This document shows positions 34,740-44,273 of a stretch of 52,087 bases of DNA, one piece after another. The stretch is from the NCBI GenBank assembly GCA_947482805.1, contig CANKLK010000001.1:1-52087 (forward strand). The letters run 5' to 3'. Source of the stretch: Flavobacteriaceae bacterium (GTDB lineage Bacteria > Bacteroidota > Bacteroidia > Flavobacteriales > Flavobacteriaceae). The number at the start of each line of letters is the position of its first letter. Within the stretch, counting starts at the first letter, position 1. The notes under the pieces were generated by a model, which was not told the DNA's origin, did no database searches, and saw nothing but the letters and a program-made list of their open reading frames with translations. Made by a program: the position numbers and the translations under genes.

Positions 34740-36742
34740 ATTGAAATTATTCCGCAGGATTTTAGAAATTCGTATGTTTCATCATAAAACTCGGGAAGTC
34801 TGGTAATATCATTATCACTTCCTTCTGGAATAAATAATATCATACCTTCTCTAGCTCTAGTTAATAATACTCTGTATTTATTTATAATATATTGTTTTTT
34901 TTGTTCATCTCCAACATTTTGCCATTTCGTGCCTTTAAATTGCTTAAAGTTCCATTGATTATTAGTTCTTCTTAAATCTGCATCCCAAAGTAACCCAGTC
35001 CAATCAAGTTCTAAACCTTGAACTGCATATTCTGTGGCTATTACTTCCATAAAATTTGATGAACGAACATCACTAGATGTATTTAAATACCAATTACCTA
35101 ATTCATCTTGTGAAGAGTCTCCTCTAAGTCCATAATAAGGATCATAACCGTAAGTTCTTAACCTTCTTCCTCCAGAACTAGATATTAATCCAATTCTTCT
35201 TGTTCCCCGAGATTTATTTAGAAGCCATTTTTTTGCGATTTCTAAATCTCTAGTAATATATAGAGGGAAGTTTACTAATTTTTCCTTATAAATTAATTCA
35301 GCTTCTAAATTTTTATTTTCCAAAACTAACGAAACCCAATTTGAAAGATAACTAGCTTTATATGATCTAATTGAAGTGTTAAGATGTAATGACTTTGACT
35401 CAATAATTTCAATATTTTTGGGTTTATTCTCAAATAATTTTAAATTTCCATCTATATTTCTTCCAAATTCAAGTTCTGGGGAAATATAGACTTTCCAATC
35501 ATTAAATTTTTTCTGAATTGCTTTGCCCCATTCACTTAATCCTCCTTCTCCTGTATTTATTTCTTGACCACTTCCTACTAAAGCAATAATTACACCCCAA
35601 TCATCAAATCTGTTCATAATAGACATTAGGATTTCTGGTTCCGATTCATTTATTATACCTCTAGACTTTCTTGATTTATGTTCTTTTGTCCAAGCACGTT
35701 GTGCTTCATCATAAATAATCACTCGATCAACAGGGATTTTTGATTTATCATCATAATATTCATCTATAAATTCATGAACATTATGAATAAATGTCTTAAC
35801 TCTTCTTTTAGCTTCTACCTTATTAATCTTTTCTCGTTTAATAAAATCTCTAGCTAATGCTTCGGACAAAACTTTAACAAGTGGACTGTTTCCAGATAAA
35901 AACACTGCAAGTTCATCATCAATAGATTTAAATTCCCTGTTATGAACAATATTTAAACCAGCTAATGTTTTTCCTGCACCGGGAACTCCAGTAATAAAGC
36001 AAATTATCTTTGATTTATTTATACTAGCATCTGTAATCGCATTTAATATTGCTGAAGTGGTATTTGTTAAATTTTTTTCACCAGCACCATTTCTAGAAAT
36101 TTCAGATACAGACTGCCCCGCATAGAGCGATTGTGCAAATTCAATAATTGTAGGAGTCGGTGAATACTTACTATTATTCCAATCATAATAATTTATTTCA
36201 TCAATATTAGAATCATAAATTTTATTAATATTGAATAATATTTCAGAAATATTTTTGCTGTTTGCAAAATAATTTCTTTGCACAAAATCATCACTTTTTT
36301 CAAATTTATTTATAATAGAAGGTGCATCTGTGCAAAGTAATATAGGAACAATTATTTTATTTTTACTTTCAAAATGAAAATCACGAATATCTAAACAATA
36401 ATCTTCAAGTTGCGAAATATCAGAAGGTTTATAAATTTTTTCATGATTTTTAAATTCAATAATAAAAATAATATTATTGGTAATTATTGTTACATCTATT
36501 CTTTTCGCTCTCCTTGGAATTTTATATTCATACAAAATTCCCCATTTTCCAATTTCTTTATTTAAACTTATTGATTCCTTGTGAATTTTTTTAAATATGT
36601 TTATTGTATCGATCCAACTTTCAGTCTGTAGATTCTTTTGATTTAGATGATACTTACTGTAATTTTTTGAAATTTCTCCAACAATTTCATCAGTTGAATT
36701 ATTTCTATGATTTTCAAATGTATTACAATAAAATGCTGGCAT
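34736..36742 (-). CDS. Nuclease-fused DUF2075-type SF1 helicase (Mza-like operon, gene 6)
   Basis: The product has 668 residues. The N-terminal domain (about 40-180) looks like a PD-(D/E)XK nuclease: RAKRIDVTIITNNIIFIIEFKNHEK, with D and E-x-K in the right spacing. The helicase part follows with Walker A FITGVPGAGKT (about 255), Walker B VIIYDEAQRAWT (about 345), a motif V region EVIATEYAVQGLELDWTGLL and motif VI YRVLLTRAREGMILFIPEG. It is the last gene of the operon, 8 bases after the DUF4420 gene, and its stop faces the 34739 stop. I infer a translocating nuclease that cuts or unwinds invader DNA. Proteins of this kind occur in MutL-Z1 type defence operons. Confidence 0.85.
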   Translation of the reverse strand: MPAFYCNTFENHRNNSTDEIVGEISKNYSKYHLNQKNLQTESWIDTINIFKKIHKESISLNKEIGKWGILYEYKIPRRAKRIDVTIITNNIIFIIEFKNHEKIYKPSDISQLEDYCLDIRDFHFESKNKIIVPILLCTDAPSIINKFEKSDDFVQRNYFANSKNISEILFNINKIYDSNIDEINYYDWNNSKYSPTPTIIEFAQSLYAGQSVSEISRNGAGEKNLTNTTSAILNAITDASINKSKIICFITGVPGAGKTLAGLNIVHNREFKSIDDELAVFLSGNSPLVKVLSEALARDFIKREKINKVEAKRRVKTFIHNVHEFIDEYYDDKSKIPVDRVIIYDEAQRAWTKEHKSRKSRGIINESEPEILMSIMNRFDDWGVIIALVGSGQEINTGEGGLSEWGKAIQKKFNDWKVYISPELEFGRNIDGNLKLFENKPKNIEIIESKSLHLNTSIRSYKASYLSNWVSLVLENKNLEAELIYKEKLVNFPLYITRDLEIAKKWLLNKSRGTRRIGLISSSGGRRLRTYGYDPYYGLRGDSSQDELGNWYLNTSSDVRSSNFMEVIATEYAVQGLELDWTGLLWDADLRRTNNQWNFKQFKGTKWQNVGDEQKKQYIINKYRVLLTRAREGMILFIPEGSDNDITRLPEFYDETYEFLKSCGIISI

Positions 36743-36750
36743 ATATTTTT

Positions 36751-37734
36751 TTAATTGAAAAGTGAAAAAAGCTTTTCTGATGAAAAATTATTTAAATCTA
36801 AAAATGCAATTGTCTGTAAATCGCTATCAAATTCAACATTAGAGACTCCAGATTCAATACAACTCGAATCAATTGATGGAATTGAACCTACAGAATAGAA
36901 CTTATAACTTGAATTAGCCATTCCTAAATCTAACTTGGTATTAAAAGTTGGGAGTTTATCTCCACATATTTTAAACATTTTTTCTTTAAAGACTATTTGA
37001 TGTATATAGTCAACTTTAGAAATAATTTCTTCATATAAATCAAAAACTGTAATTCCTAATCCCGTTTTGGATGTCATAATTGAGCAAATTATAACATTAG
37101 AAGATTGCATTTTGTCAAGTTGATTAAGACTGAAATGATGCGTCCTGCTATTTCTCGTTGTCGTTTTTATTTCTATTTTATTTCTTCCATCATTAAAATC
37201 AAAACGATCAGTATTGTCAATGTGCCAGCTGTCAATTATATAATTTAACTCTTTTGATTTTGTAATTAAAAATAATTCTCCCCAAAGACCAACTTCATCT
37301 GTATTCGTTTTTTGCGTTAGTTGTTCAAAAAGTCTTTTTGTATTTTCTATATGTGTATAGATATCAGATATTTCAGGCATTTCGCCAAGTTTCGTTATAA
37401 GATCTATACAAAGATTTAAAAAATATTTTAATAAAATATTATCTGACTCTAATTTATTAAGTTTTAAAACACAAAATTTTTGTGTAATATTTTTTTGACC
37501 GTATAATCTTTTAATATCACATTTTACATCATAATCTACTTCCAAAAATCTACCCTTACTTGAAGTAAACGTTTGATTGTCCTTATTCGAAAAATTTATA
37601 AACAATATAATCTCATCTTCATTATTTACAGCTATTAAATGACTACTCGAATTTGGAAAATAATCAGCAATCAAAATTCCCATTGATTGTGATTTTTTTT
37701 TAATTTCTTTTATTAAACTTAAAAGTGTTTTCAT
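36751..37734 (-). CDS. PD-(D/E)XK motif protein, DUF4420 type (Mza-like operon, gene 5)
   Basis: The product has 327 residues, the usual length for DUF4420. The nuclease core is seen as TDEVGLWGELFLITK (Glu), WHIDNTDRFDFNDGRNKIEIKTTTRN (Asp and Glu-x-Lys; region about 170-200), the full PD-(D/E)XK set. It starts 4 bases inside the Z1 gene (ATGA overlap) and is followed by the helicase. In MutL-Z1 type restriction systems this protein is the presumed endonuclease that acts with the GHKL ATPase and Z1 helicase. Confidence 0.85.
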   Translation of the reverse strand: MKTLLSLIKEIKKKSQSMGILIADYFPNSSSHLIAVNNEDEIILFINFSNKDNQTFTSSKGRFLEVDYDVKCDIKRLYGQKNITQKFCVLKLNKLESDNILLKYFLNLCIDLITKLGEMPEISDIYTHIENTKRLFEQLTQKTNTDEVGLWGELFLITKSKELNYIIDSWHIDNTDRFDFNDGRNKIEIKTTTRNSRTHHFSLNQLDKMQSSNVIICSIMTSKTGLGITVFDLYEEIISKVDYIHQIVFKEKMFKICGDKLPTFNTKLDLGMANSSYKFYSVGSIPSIDSSCIESGVSNVEFDSDLQTIAFLDLNNFSSEKLFSLFN

Positions 37735-39989
37735 TTTGTAATATTTTTTGTTACATAAGTTTGAGAATATTTTTCAGGAAAGTTAAAAGCTAGCGTGTAA
37801 AAACTCTTATCTCTAATTGATTCCTTAATATCAGTGTCTTTTGTAGCATGTATTTTATGTATTTGTATAATTAATTCTTCATTATAAGAAAAGGTATCTC
37901 TCCCTGAATCTTTATTTTTTAATAGTTTAGAATCCCCAAAATAGGACGGGCGATTATTTGCTAGAGATGATATTTTGAAAGGATTTTTGTATTTTTCAGT
38001 ATGGTCAACGGAAATTGTCCTTACTCTACCTTTAGTTCTTTCTGGTGAAATTAGAATAACCCAAGCGTATTCTTGTTTGCAGTTTTCAATTAAATGATAA
38101 ATAAAACGTTCATAATTACTTCTTTTAATAGATTCATAAGCATTCCCAATGTCAATATTAACTATTAAATTAATTAATTCTTTCAATAATATTTTACAGA
38201 CTTTGTGTTTGGTATTATCAGCTTGATCTATTTTTTTGATTGGCATTAAGTCATTCCAAGAAGTTGATGGTATTTCATCAATGAATTCATTTATAATTTC
38301 ATTATTTTTATCAATATTTAACGGAGGTTCAAAATATTTAAATCCTTTTAATTGCTCTGTTCTAATACCACTTCCAATTCTACTTGGATTTGTTAAATTC
38401 AAATTTATTCCAGTTAGCATTGGGCTTCCAGATTTTTTAAATTCAGAAAGATTAACTTTTGATAATAAATTTCTTAAATTTATTTCATGATCTACATAAC
38501 TAACATAATCTGATTTTAAATCAATGGGAATATAAACTTCACACAATTTTATATAACTTTTTTTATACCCAAAAAACCTACACCTTTGTTCTATAGTATC
38601 AGCATTATTTTTCCCTTTAGTGTCTCTGGGCATGTATGTTACGATTAAATTTTCAACAGTAAATCCCCTGTCTAATAATTGCCCACCTACTAGAATATGA
38701 TGATTACAAAAATTCCAATCAAAAGGTTTCTTTTCCATTCCACCAACTACTTCATGAACTTTATAGCTACTTAAAAACTCATCATCAATAAAACTAACTA
38801 CTTTATCTATTTTAGGAACATTTATAAAAATATCGGGATATTTTTTAATATATTTTCCATACATCTTATCAATTGTTTTATAATCTTTATTATCAATACT
38901 TTCTTGGATACCTTCTAAAATCGATTTAGTCCATTTAACAAATTTTGAAATAGAGTCTTGTCTAAAACAAGGATGAATCATCATTGAAGTTAAAGAAAGT
39001 TTATTATTAAAATTATCTTTAATTAAATCAAAATCATCATAACATAAAAATATTGAACTAAATATGAAATTATAGATAGAATCAATTAATCCAGTAGGAG
39101 GTGTTAAAAGATTGTTATCTTTATAGTGAAATCTTTCTTTTTCTGGGATATTATAAATTAATTTATCGGTAAGTGGAGTTTTAAAAAATGTATTTCCACC
39201 AGTATAATTTTTTCCTGGTTCTAAAAGTACATGCCATTCTGGTGAAAGCAAATCAATATAATCAATTAATAAATTAGCCTGTGGTGTTGCAGTATATTGA
39301 ATGTATGAATGATTTGGTATTGCTCCTCTTAATAATTTAATTGATGAAAATATTGCACTCTCATCTGTTGAACTTTTTAGCTTATTTTTTTTTGATTGAG
39401 TATTTAAACTTGCCTGATCTGACTCATCATCAAAAATTAATATTGATTTACTGTAAAGTAAACTTTTTAAATTAATATCATTAAATAAATCCACTAAATT
39501 TTCGATATGTTTTTGATGTTTTAAAACTGTTATAATTAATAATTTTCCTTTGGGATTATTTAATTTTTTTTGAATGTTTTTTACAAAACCAAGGTCGGAT
39601 ACATTTGAAATTACACTTATATCTTTATTATCTCCAATATCATCCATAAGTCTTTCTGTGTTTTGACTTAATAATAAATTTGTTCTACCAGCTATTAATA
39701 TAGCTACTCTATAATCATTATCTTGTGCCAAGGCCATAACAGATGTGAATGATAAAGTTTTCCCACTTTGCACATAACCGAAAACTAAGCCAGTTGTATC
39801 ATTAAATTTATGGTTACCACTATTTACTATAGGAGGGATACAATTTTCAAGAATTTTTTTTGAACTTGATAATAAGTTTTCTCTTTCATCTTTATCTAAA
39901 AAATTTAACTTTGCAGATAATTGCTCATAAGATTTTCCTTCGATAATTGAATTACTTCCTTTATTTTTATTTAGTGTTACAGTATACAT
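37731..39989 (-). CDS. Z1-domain SF2-like ATPase (Mza-like operon, gene 4)
   Basis: The product has 752 residues. Walker A GLVFGYVQSGKTLSF (about 68-82), Walker B ILIFDDESDQASL, the motif YIQYTATPQANLLI and the C-terminal core HHILVGGQLLDRGFTVENLI with later IEQRCRFFGYKKSY are the signs of the Z1 domain. It begins 1 base after the GHKL gene and overlaps the DUF4420 gene by 4 bases. Z1 proteins are linked with MutL-like ATPases and C-5 methyltransferases in restriction-modification loci; the Z1 protein is taken to be the motor. Confidence 0.9.
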   Translation of the reverse strand: MYTVTLNKNKGSNSIIEGKSYEQLSAKLNFLDKDERENLLSSSKKILENCIPPIVNSGNHKFNDTTGLVFGYVQSGKTLSFTSVMALAQDNDYRVAILIAGRTNLLLSQNTERLMDDIGDNKDISVISNVSDLGFVKNIQKKLNNPKGKLLIITVLKHQKHIENLVDLFNDINLKSLLYSKSILIFDDESDQASLNTQSKKNKLKSSTDESAIFSSIKLLRGAIPNHSYIQYTATPQANLLIDYIDLLSPEWHVLLEPGKNYTGGNTFFKTPLTDKLIYNIPEKERFHYKDNNLLTPPTGLIDSIYNFIFSSIFLCYDDFDLIKDNFNNKLSLTSMMIHPCFRQDSISKFVKWTKSILEGIQESIDNKDYKTIDKMYGKYIKKYPDIFINVPKIDKVVSFIDDEFLSSYKVHEVVGGMEKKPFDWNFCNHHILVGGQLLDRGFTVENLIVTYMPRDTKGKNNADTIEQRCRFFGYKKSYIKLCEVYIPIDLKSDYVSYVDHEINLRNLLSKVNLSEFKKSGSPMLTGINLNLTNPSRIGSGIRTEQLKGFKYFEPPLNIDKNNEIINEFIDEIPSTSWNDLMPIKKIDQADNTKHKVCKILLKELINLIVNIDIGNAYESIKRSNYERFIYHLIENCKQEYAWVILISPERTKGRVRTISVDHTEKYKNPFKISSLANNRPSYFGDSKLLKNKDSGRDTFSYNEELIIQIHKIHATKDTDIKESIRDKSFYTLAFNFPEKYSQTYVTKNITK

Positions 39990-39990
39990 G

Positions 39991-41655
39991 TTATTTAGAT
40001 TTAAGTACTTTTAAATATTCATTGAATGCATATCTCATTAGTTCTGGGTTTTGCGCCCCTTGCTGTTCAGCTTTTAATTCACTTATTCCCAAACAGAAAA
40101 TCATATCCATAAAATTAACATCTTCCTTAAGTATAGAATTATTTACTACTATGTCATTTGCCATATTTAAAAATATTTTAAGTTCTTTTTTTGAATAATC
40201 TTTTTCAATATTATATAACCATTTCAACGATTCTTCATTAACCCAATTCAATTTTACATTCCACATATCGTAACTAATATTAATTTGTTTCGAAAACTCT
40301 CGTGGGACAATCTTCTCTTTTGTTAATGACTGAGATTCTTTATGAAGTTCTTCGTGATATTCTTTATCAAAGGTCATCTGTCCTACTATGTTTAAACCTT
40401 GGTCTAAAATATAGTCATCATTTTTTTCGTGGACTTTATGATAATTTTCTATCCCTTTAGAAACTTCTTCCCTTGAAAATTTTGCTCTATGTTCATTTGC
40501 TTGTTTGATTAAATTATAAGTTTGATTTTGATCTTCTGGAAATTTAATTTTTTTTAATTCTTCAGCAATTTGAGTGAAACATATATCTCTAATATCTTGA
40601 GATATTGATAGTTTAGACTTGTCAAAAGAAACTTCAACTTCATCAAAATTTAATTCACCATAAATTCTAACATATTGAAAAGACCTGCTACTTCTTGATG
40701 AAATTGGACTTGGAAAAATTCTTTGGTCAAATCCTTCAATGACGCGACCTCTTCGTGTTATGACGAATCCATTTTTATGAGCTTGATTTCCATCGGGTAA
40801 GATTCCTACGAAACCAGATACAACTAATCTCTTTTTAATTTTATTTATTGTTGAATCATATTTGTCCATAACATCTTCTTCCCATTCTATTGGTTGCTTT
40901 TTTATTTCATATTTCCATTCAATAACAGCACTATTTATTAACTCATCTCCTTGTCTATCTTTATACCATTGTTGTTTAAGAAACCCATATTCTTTCCATT
41001 TCAAATGTTCTCCAAATGCAATAATGTTAATATCGTATTTTTTTTCTTTTGATTGAAAAGAGCCATACTCTCTTAAATAATTTCTGTAAATATTAGATAA
41101 TTTTTCAATAATTCTTTTTTGGGGAAATGGGGAAACATGCTTATTTTCGAGATATCTTAATATAACTTTTGTTCCATGTTCATTAATAGATTTATTTTTT
41201 TCTTCAATTGGCAAAAATTCCAACTGTTCTTCAATAACATTTTTATAATTGAATATAGTTTTTCTACTTACAGTTTCTCCAATTGCACTAGAATGAAGTT
41301 CCCATTCATTTGACAACCATACCGCTGCGTATTTCATACCCATGCCAAATTCATTTAGTCCAGTTGTGTCTTCAGGTCTATTTGCTGGTTGAAGAGCTCT
41401 TTGAAAATCTTTTTCATTAATCCCTGCAGCATTGTCCGTAATAATTATTTCATCATCAATTTTGTCAATTTTTATTTCTAATTTAAAGTTATGTCCATTT
41501 ATTTTTTCTAATTCAATTTTATTTTTTATGTAACTAGCAATCGAATTATCAATAAATTCAGCAAAAATTCCTACCAGACTTCCAGGTAAGTTTTTTAAAA
41601 TACTATATGCAGCTGGGCCAAATGTAATTGGAGCATTTTTTTTATTATTTTCCAT
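39991..41655 (-). CDS. MutL/MORC-like GHKL ATPase (Mza-like operon, gene 3)
   Basis: The product has 554 residues. Bergerat-fold motifs: the N motif GIFAEFIDNSIASYI (about 29-43), the G1 motif ITDNAAGINEKDF, with D-N-A-A-G instead of D-x-G-x-G, and the G2 loop GLNEFGMGMKYAAVWL. An S5-like region follows, then helical and charged parts to the C-terminus. It lacks an obvious MutL dimerisation endonuclease domain. It overlaps the methyltransferase gene by 11 bases, suggesting coordinated translation. In this system class it is thought to sense or clamp DNA with the Z1 helicase. Confidence 0.88.
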   Translation of the reverse strand: MENNKKNAPITFGPAAYSILKNLPGSLVGIFAEFIDNSIASYIKNKIELEKINGHNFKLEIKIDKIDDEIIITDNAAGINEKDFQRALQPANRPEDTTGLNEFGMGMKYAAVWLSNEWELHSSAIGETVSRKTIFNYKNVIEEQLEFLPIEEKNKSINEHGTKVILRYLENKHVSPFPQKRIIEKLSNIYRNYLREYGSFQSKEKKYDINIIAFGEHLKWKEYGFLKQQWYKDRQGDELINSAVIEWKYEIKKQPIEWEEDVMDKYDSTINKIKKRLVVSGFVGILPDGNQAHKNGFVITRRGRVIEGFDQRIFPSPISSRSSRSFQYVRIYGELNFDEVEVSFDKSKLSISQDIRDICFTQIAEELKKIKFPEDQNQTYNLIKQANEHRAKFSREEVSKGIENYHKVHEKNDDYILDQGLNIVGQMTFDKEYHEELHKESQSLTKEKIVPREFSKQINISYDMWNVKLNWVNEESLKWLYNIEKDYSKKELKIFLNMANDIVVNNSILKEDVNFMDMIFCLGISELKAEQQGAQNPELMRYAFNEYLKVLKSK

Positions 41656-42997
41656 TTAATAAATTTTTAGCGATTAGTTTTACAACTTCTACATTTACAG
41701 CATTTCCAAAAGCTTTATAACCGCCGTTAGTATGATCAGGTATTTTTTTTAATTTTTGCATTGATTGCAATTGAGCAGCTTCTTTAATAGACATTTTTCT
41801 GTCTAATTTTGGTAAATATATATTTTGTGTTTTTACAGTTGTTAGTGCAGGAAACCAATTTGATTTTGAAACTCTTAATCCAGATTGTCTGAATTGTATT
41901 ATTTTATCATCCAAATTATTTTTTTCCCCTTTACAGGACCATTCAAATTTTTGATTTGAAAATTCAAGTCCTTCCAATTTTAATTTAAATTCATCTAAGT
42001 ATCCTTTGTATTTATTATAAAATTCTCTGTTTTTTCGGATATAATTTATTTTCCATCTTGGAAAAACATTTTCAGGATATGCAGCATATCTAGGAATAGA
42101 ATTTAATAAGATTTCATTTTTATTATTTCCAATAATTTGTTTTCCAAAAACCCCTAATTTTTCTTTTAATTCATTTATGGGAGTAGCATAAGGTGTCTTT
42201 GTTTCATATTCATATGTTGCACCAAATTCATGTGCCCAAATTGGATGCCCAGGAAGATCAGAAGGGTTTGGAAAATTTTTTACAAATTCGTTCCAAATGT
42301 TAAAAACATTTTTATGTTTTGAACTTATTTGTAAATTTTCATCATCATCTCGATCAAAAAATATGGTTTCAATTGAAGTTAAATTGATATCTTTTTTTTC
42401 TGGCCATGTAAAATGTTCTAAACTATTTTTTCTGGATTTATTTTTTTTTCTACCAACAATAAAAAGCCTTCTTCTATGATGTGGTATATTAAATTCATGT
42501 GGCGAATTTATTTTAAAGTCAATTTCATACTCTAAATTTTCTAAAAGAGAAGTTATCGTTTTAAATGTATTTCCATTATCATGTTTAAGTATTGTTTCAA
42601 CATTTTCAAGTAAAATGAATTCTGTTTGATGATACTTTAAAATTTCAATGATTTTAAAAAAGTGATTACCTTTTTGTTCGTCTTCAAATCCTAATTGTTT
42701 TCCTGCTCTTGAAAATGGTTGACATGGAAATCCTCCACAAAGAATATCATGTTTAGGAATATCATTAATTACATCAACTTTCAAAATATCACCATGAATA
42801 TTTGAATTTGGAAAGTTAATTTTATATAAATCACGAAGATTTTTGTTAATTTCGGATGCAAAAACGCAATCATGACCTAATTCTTCAAGTGCAAGATGAA
42901 AACCGCCTAAGCCAGCATATAAATCTATAAATTTCAAAATATTATTTTTTTTGTTAGATGAATTAAAATTATTGTTTACGTGGATATTTATTATCAT
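41645..42997 (-). CDS. DNA cytosine-5 methyltransferase (Mza-like operon, gene 2)
   Basis: The product has 450 residues. m5C motifs are in order: I KFIDLYAGLGGFHLAL, IV GGFPCQPFSRAGKQLGFED (catalytic Cys), VI LLENVETIL, VIII HRRRLFIVGRK and X FGNAVNVEVVKLIA. The region between VIII and IX (about 215-380) is longer than average and should recognise the target; the site cannot be predicted. The start overlaps the vWA stop (ATGA). It should protect host DNA from the Z1/GHKL/DUF4420 restriction part. Confidence 0.93.
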   Translation of the reverse strand: MIINIHVNNNFNSSNKKNNILKFIDLYAGLGGFHLALEELGHDCVFASEINKNLRDLYKINFPNSNIHGDILKVDVINDIPKHDILCGGFPCQPFSRAGKQLGFEDEQKGNHFFKIIEILKYHQTEFILLENVETILKHDNGNTFKTITSLLENLEYEIDFKINSPHEFNIPHHRRRLFIVGRKKNKSRKNSLEHFTWPEKKDINLTSIETIFFDRDDDENLQISSKHKNVFNIWNEFVKNFPNPSDLPGHPIWAHEFGATYEYETKTPYATPINELKEKLGVFGKQIIGNNKNEILLNSIPRYAAYPENVFPRWKINYIRKNREFYNKYKGYLDEFKLKLEGLEFSNQKFEWSCKGEKNNLDDKIIQFRQSGLRVSKSNWFPALTTVKTQNIYLPKLDRKMSIKEAAQLQSMQKLKKIPDHTNGGYKAFGNAVNVEVVKLIAKNLLNGK

Positions 42998-44145
42998 TTA
43001 CTAAATCTAACAATATCCCCATCTTTCAAATATATAGGCTCTTTATTCATATCATTTTTAGAGTTAACTAAGTTATATTTAGCTTTATATAAATCGTTCA
43101 TTTCTAATAAATTTACTTGGTAATTTACTCCTTCGTTAAAATTCTCACTTGTTTTATTTTTATCTCTGTAAAACAAGTCATCAACTTCTATATCAGCTAA
43201 CAAAGCATCTGGATTTGGTATTAGTTTCAAGTCTGATATTTCTGGAAAATATTTCCAAACACGAAGTTTAAAATCCCAATAAATACAATCAAAAGAATAT
43301 ATGTAAGGTTTTTCCAATTGAAGTAACATCTGCTTTACGGAGCTTTCAGACAAACAATTTCTGAATCTCAAGGTATACACAAAATCAAGTTCCATTAATT
43401 GTGACGAATCGATAAATTTAATTTTTAAAGGACTCCAACTTACTAATTTTTCAAAATATAATAGTTGAATAAAATTAATGTCAAATTCTTGTAAATCAGT
43501 CAACTTATATTTATTATCTGGGTTTTTCACTTCACAATGTGGAAATCCTGATTTATTTAGACCACTTTCAATAAAAGCTTTTGTTAATTTCTTTTCTATA
43601 ATATTTAAATTAGTCGCTTCGCCTGAACTAACAAAAACATTAGTTGCTCCAATTTTTTGACCAAAAGAAGTTAAGTTATTTTTTGTAATAGAAGATTCAA
43701 TAGCGAATTGTACTAAAATTGTATTTAAATTGAGCTGCTCTTTTATTTTAAGAAAATCATTTCCTAAGATTTCATATGGGCTTTTGCTACAAGTATCATC
43801 ACCATCAGTAAGAATAAAAATAAATTTCTCATTGGCTTTTACATTATTACATGCGTCAATACTATCCTTAATAGTGAAATAAAGTGGTGTTCCTCCATAA
43901 CATTGAATAGAATCAATGCTATTAATCATTTTTATTTTATCATTTTCCAATTGAATAGTTTTTGACACACCCCTTTCACATCCTGAAGCTAATGTTCTCA
44001 ATACTACATAATCATTTTTTAAATCGAGTTTTGGTATAATTGTATTTTTAAAGATATTCTTAGCAATAATATGTTTTTGGACACTATTGATATAATCATT
44101 CATACTACCACTGTTGTCGAAAATAATTTCAATATATCTTTTCAT
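42994..44145 (-). CDS. vWA-domain protein opening the Mza-like operon (gene 1)
   Basis: The product has 383 residues, no signal peptide. The first ~190 residues are a vWA domain with MIDAS YIEIIFDNSGSMNDY (Asp10, Ser12, Ser14), GGTPLYFTIKD (Thr) and FILTDGDDTCSKS. The C-terminal ~190 residues are unrecognised, with an LEFVYTLRF-like strand pair and a last segment PIYLKDGDIVRFSK that looks like the start of a small beta domain. It overlaps the methyltransferase gene by 4 bases (ATGA), so it is part of the operon. A cytoplasmic vWA is not standard in MutL-Z1 restriction loci as I know them; it could regulate or recruit the ATPases. Confidence 0.85.
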   Translation of the reverse strand: MKRYIEIIFDNSGSMNDYINSVQKHIIAKNIFKNTIIPKLDLKNDYVVLRTLASGCERGVSKTIQLENDKIKMINSIDSIQCYGGTPLYFTIKDSIDACNNVKANEKFIFILTDGDDTCSKSPYEILGNDFLKIKEQLNLNTILVQFAIESSITKNNLTSFGQKIGATNVFVSSGEATNLNIIEKKLTKAFIESGLNKSGFPHCEVKNPDNKYKLTDLQEFDINFIQLLYFEKLVSWSPLKIKFIDSSQLMELDFVYTLRFRNCLSESSVKQMLLQLEKPYIYSFDCIYWDFKLRVWKYFPEISDLKLIPNPDALLADIEVDDLFYRDKNKTSENFNEGVNYQVNLLEMNDLYKAKYNLVNSKNDMNKEPIYLKDGDIVRFSK

Positions 44146-44161
44146 AATTGTTTTAATTTAT

Positions 44162-44244
44162 TACCTATCAATATTAACATTTTTTTTTGATTAAAAAAAA
44201 TAAACTTAGTATTCGTAACTATTTTTTGATTTAACGTTTTCAAT
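44162..44244. repeat. 83-base direct repeat, copy A
   Basis: This copy runs from TACCTATCAATATTAAC to AACGTTTTCAAT. It matches copy B (50279-50361) with roughly ten differences in 83 bases and no gap. It lies 17 bases before the first gene of the Mza-like operon. Read on the minus strand it has TAAGTTTA, one mismatch from the TAnnTTTG promoter motif. Confidence 0.7.
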
Positions 44245-44273
44245 CTCTAAAAAAGCTTCGAAACACCTTGCTT

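Noticed and set aside
42994..44145. Reading the vWA gene as a TerY-type tellurium/phage-defence unit
   Set aside because: No phosphatase or kinase partner is adjacent; its overlap with the methyltransferase ties it to the restriction operon.
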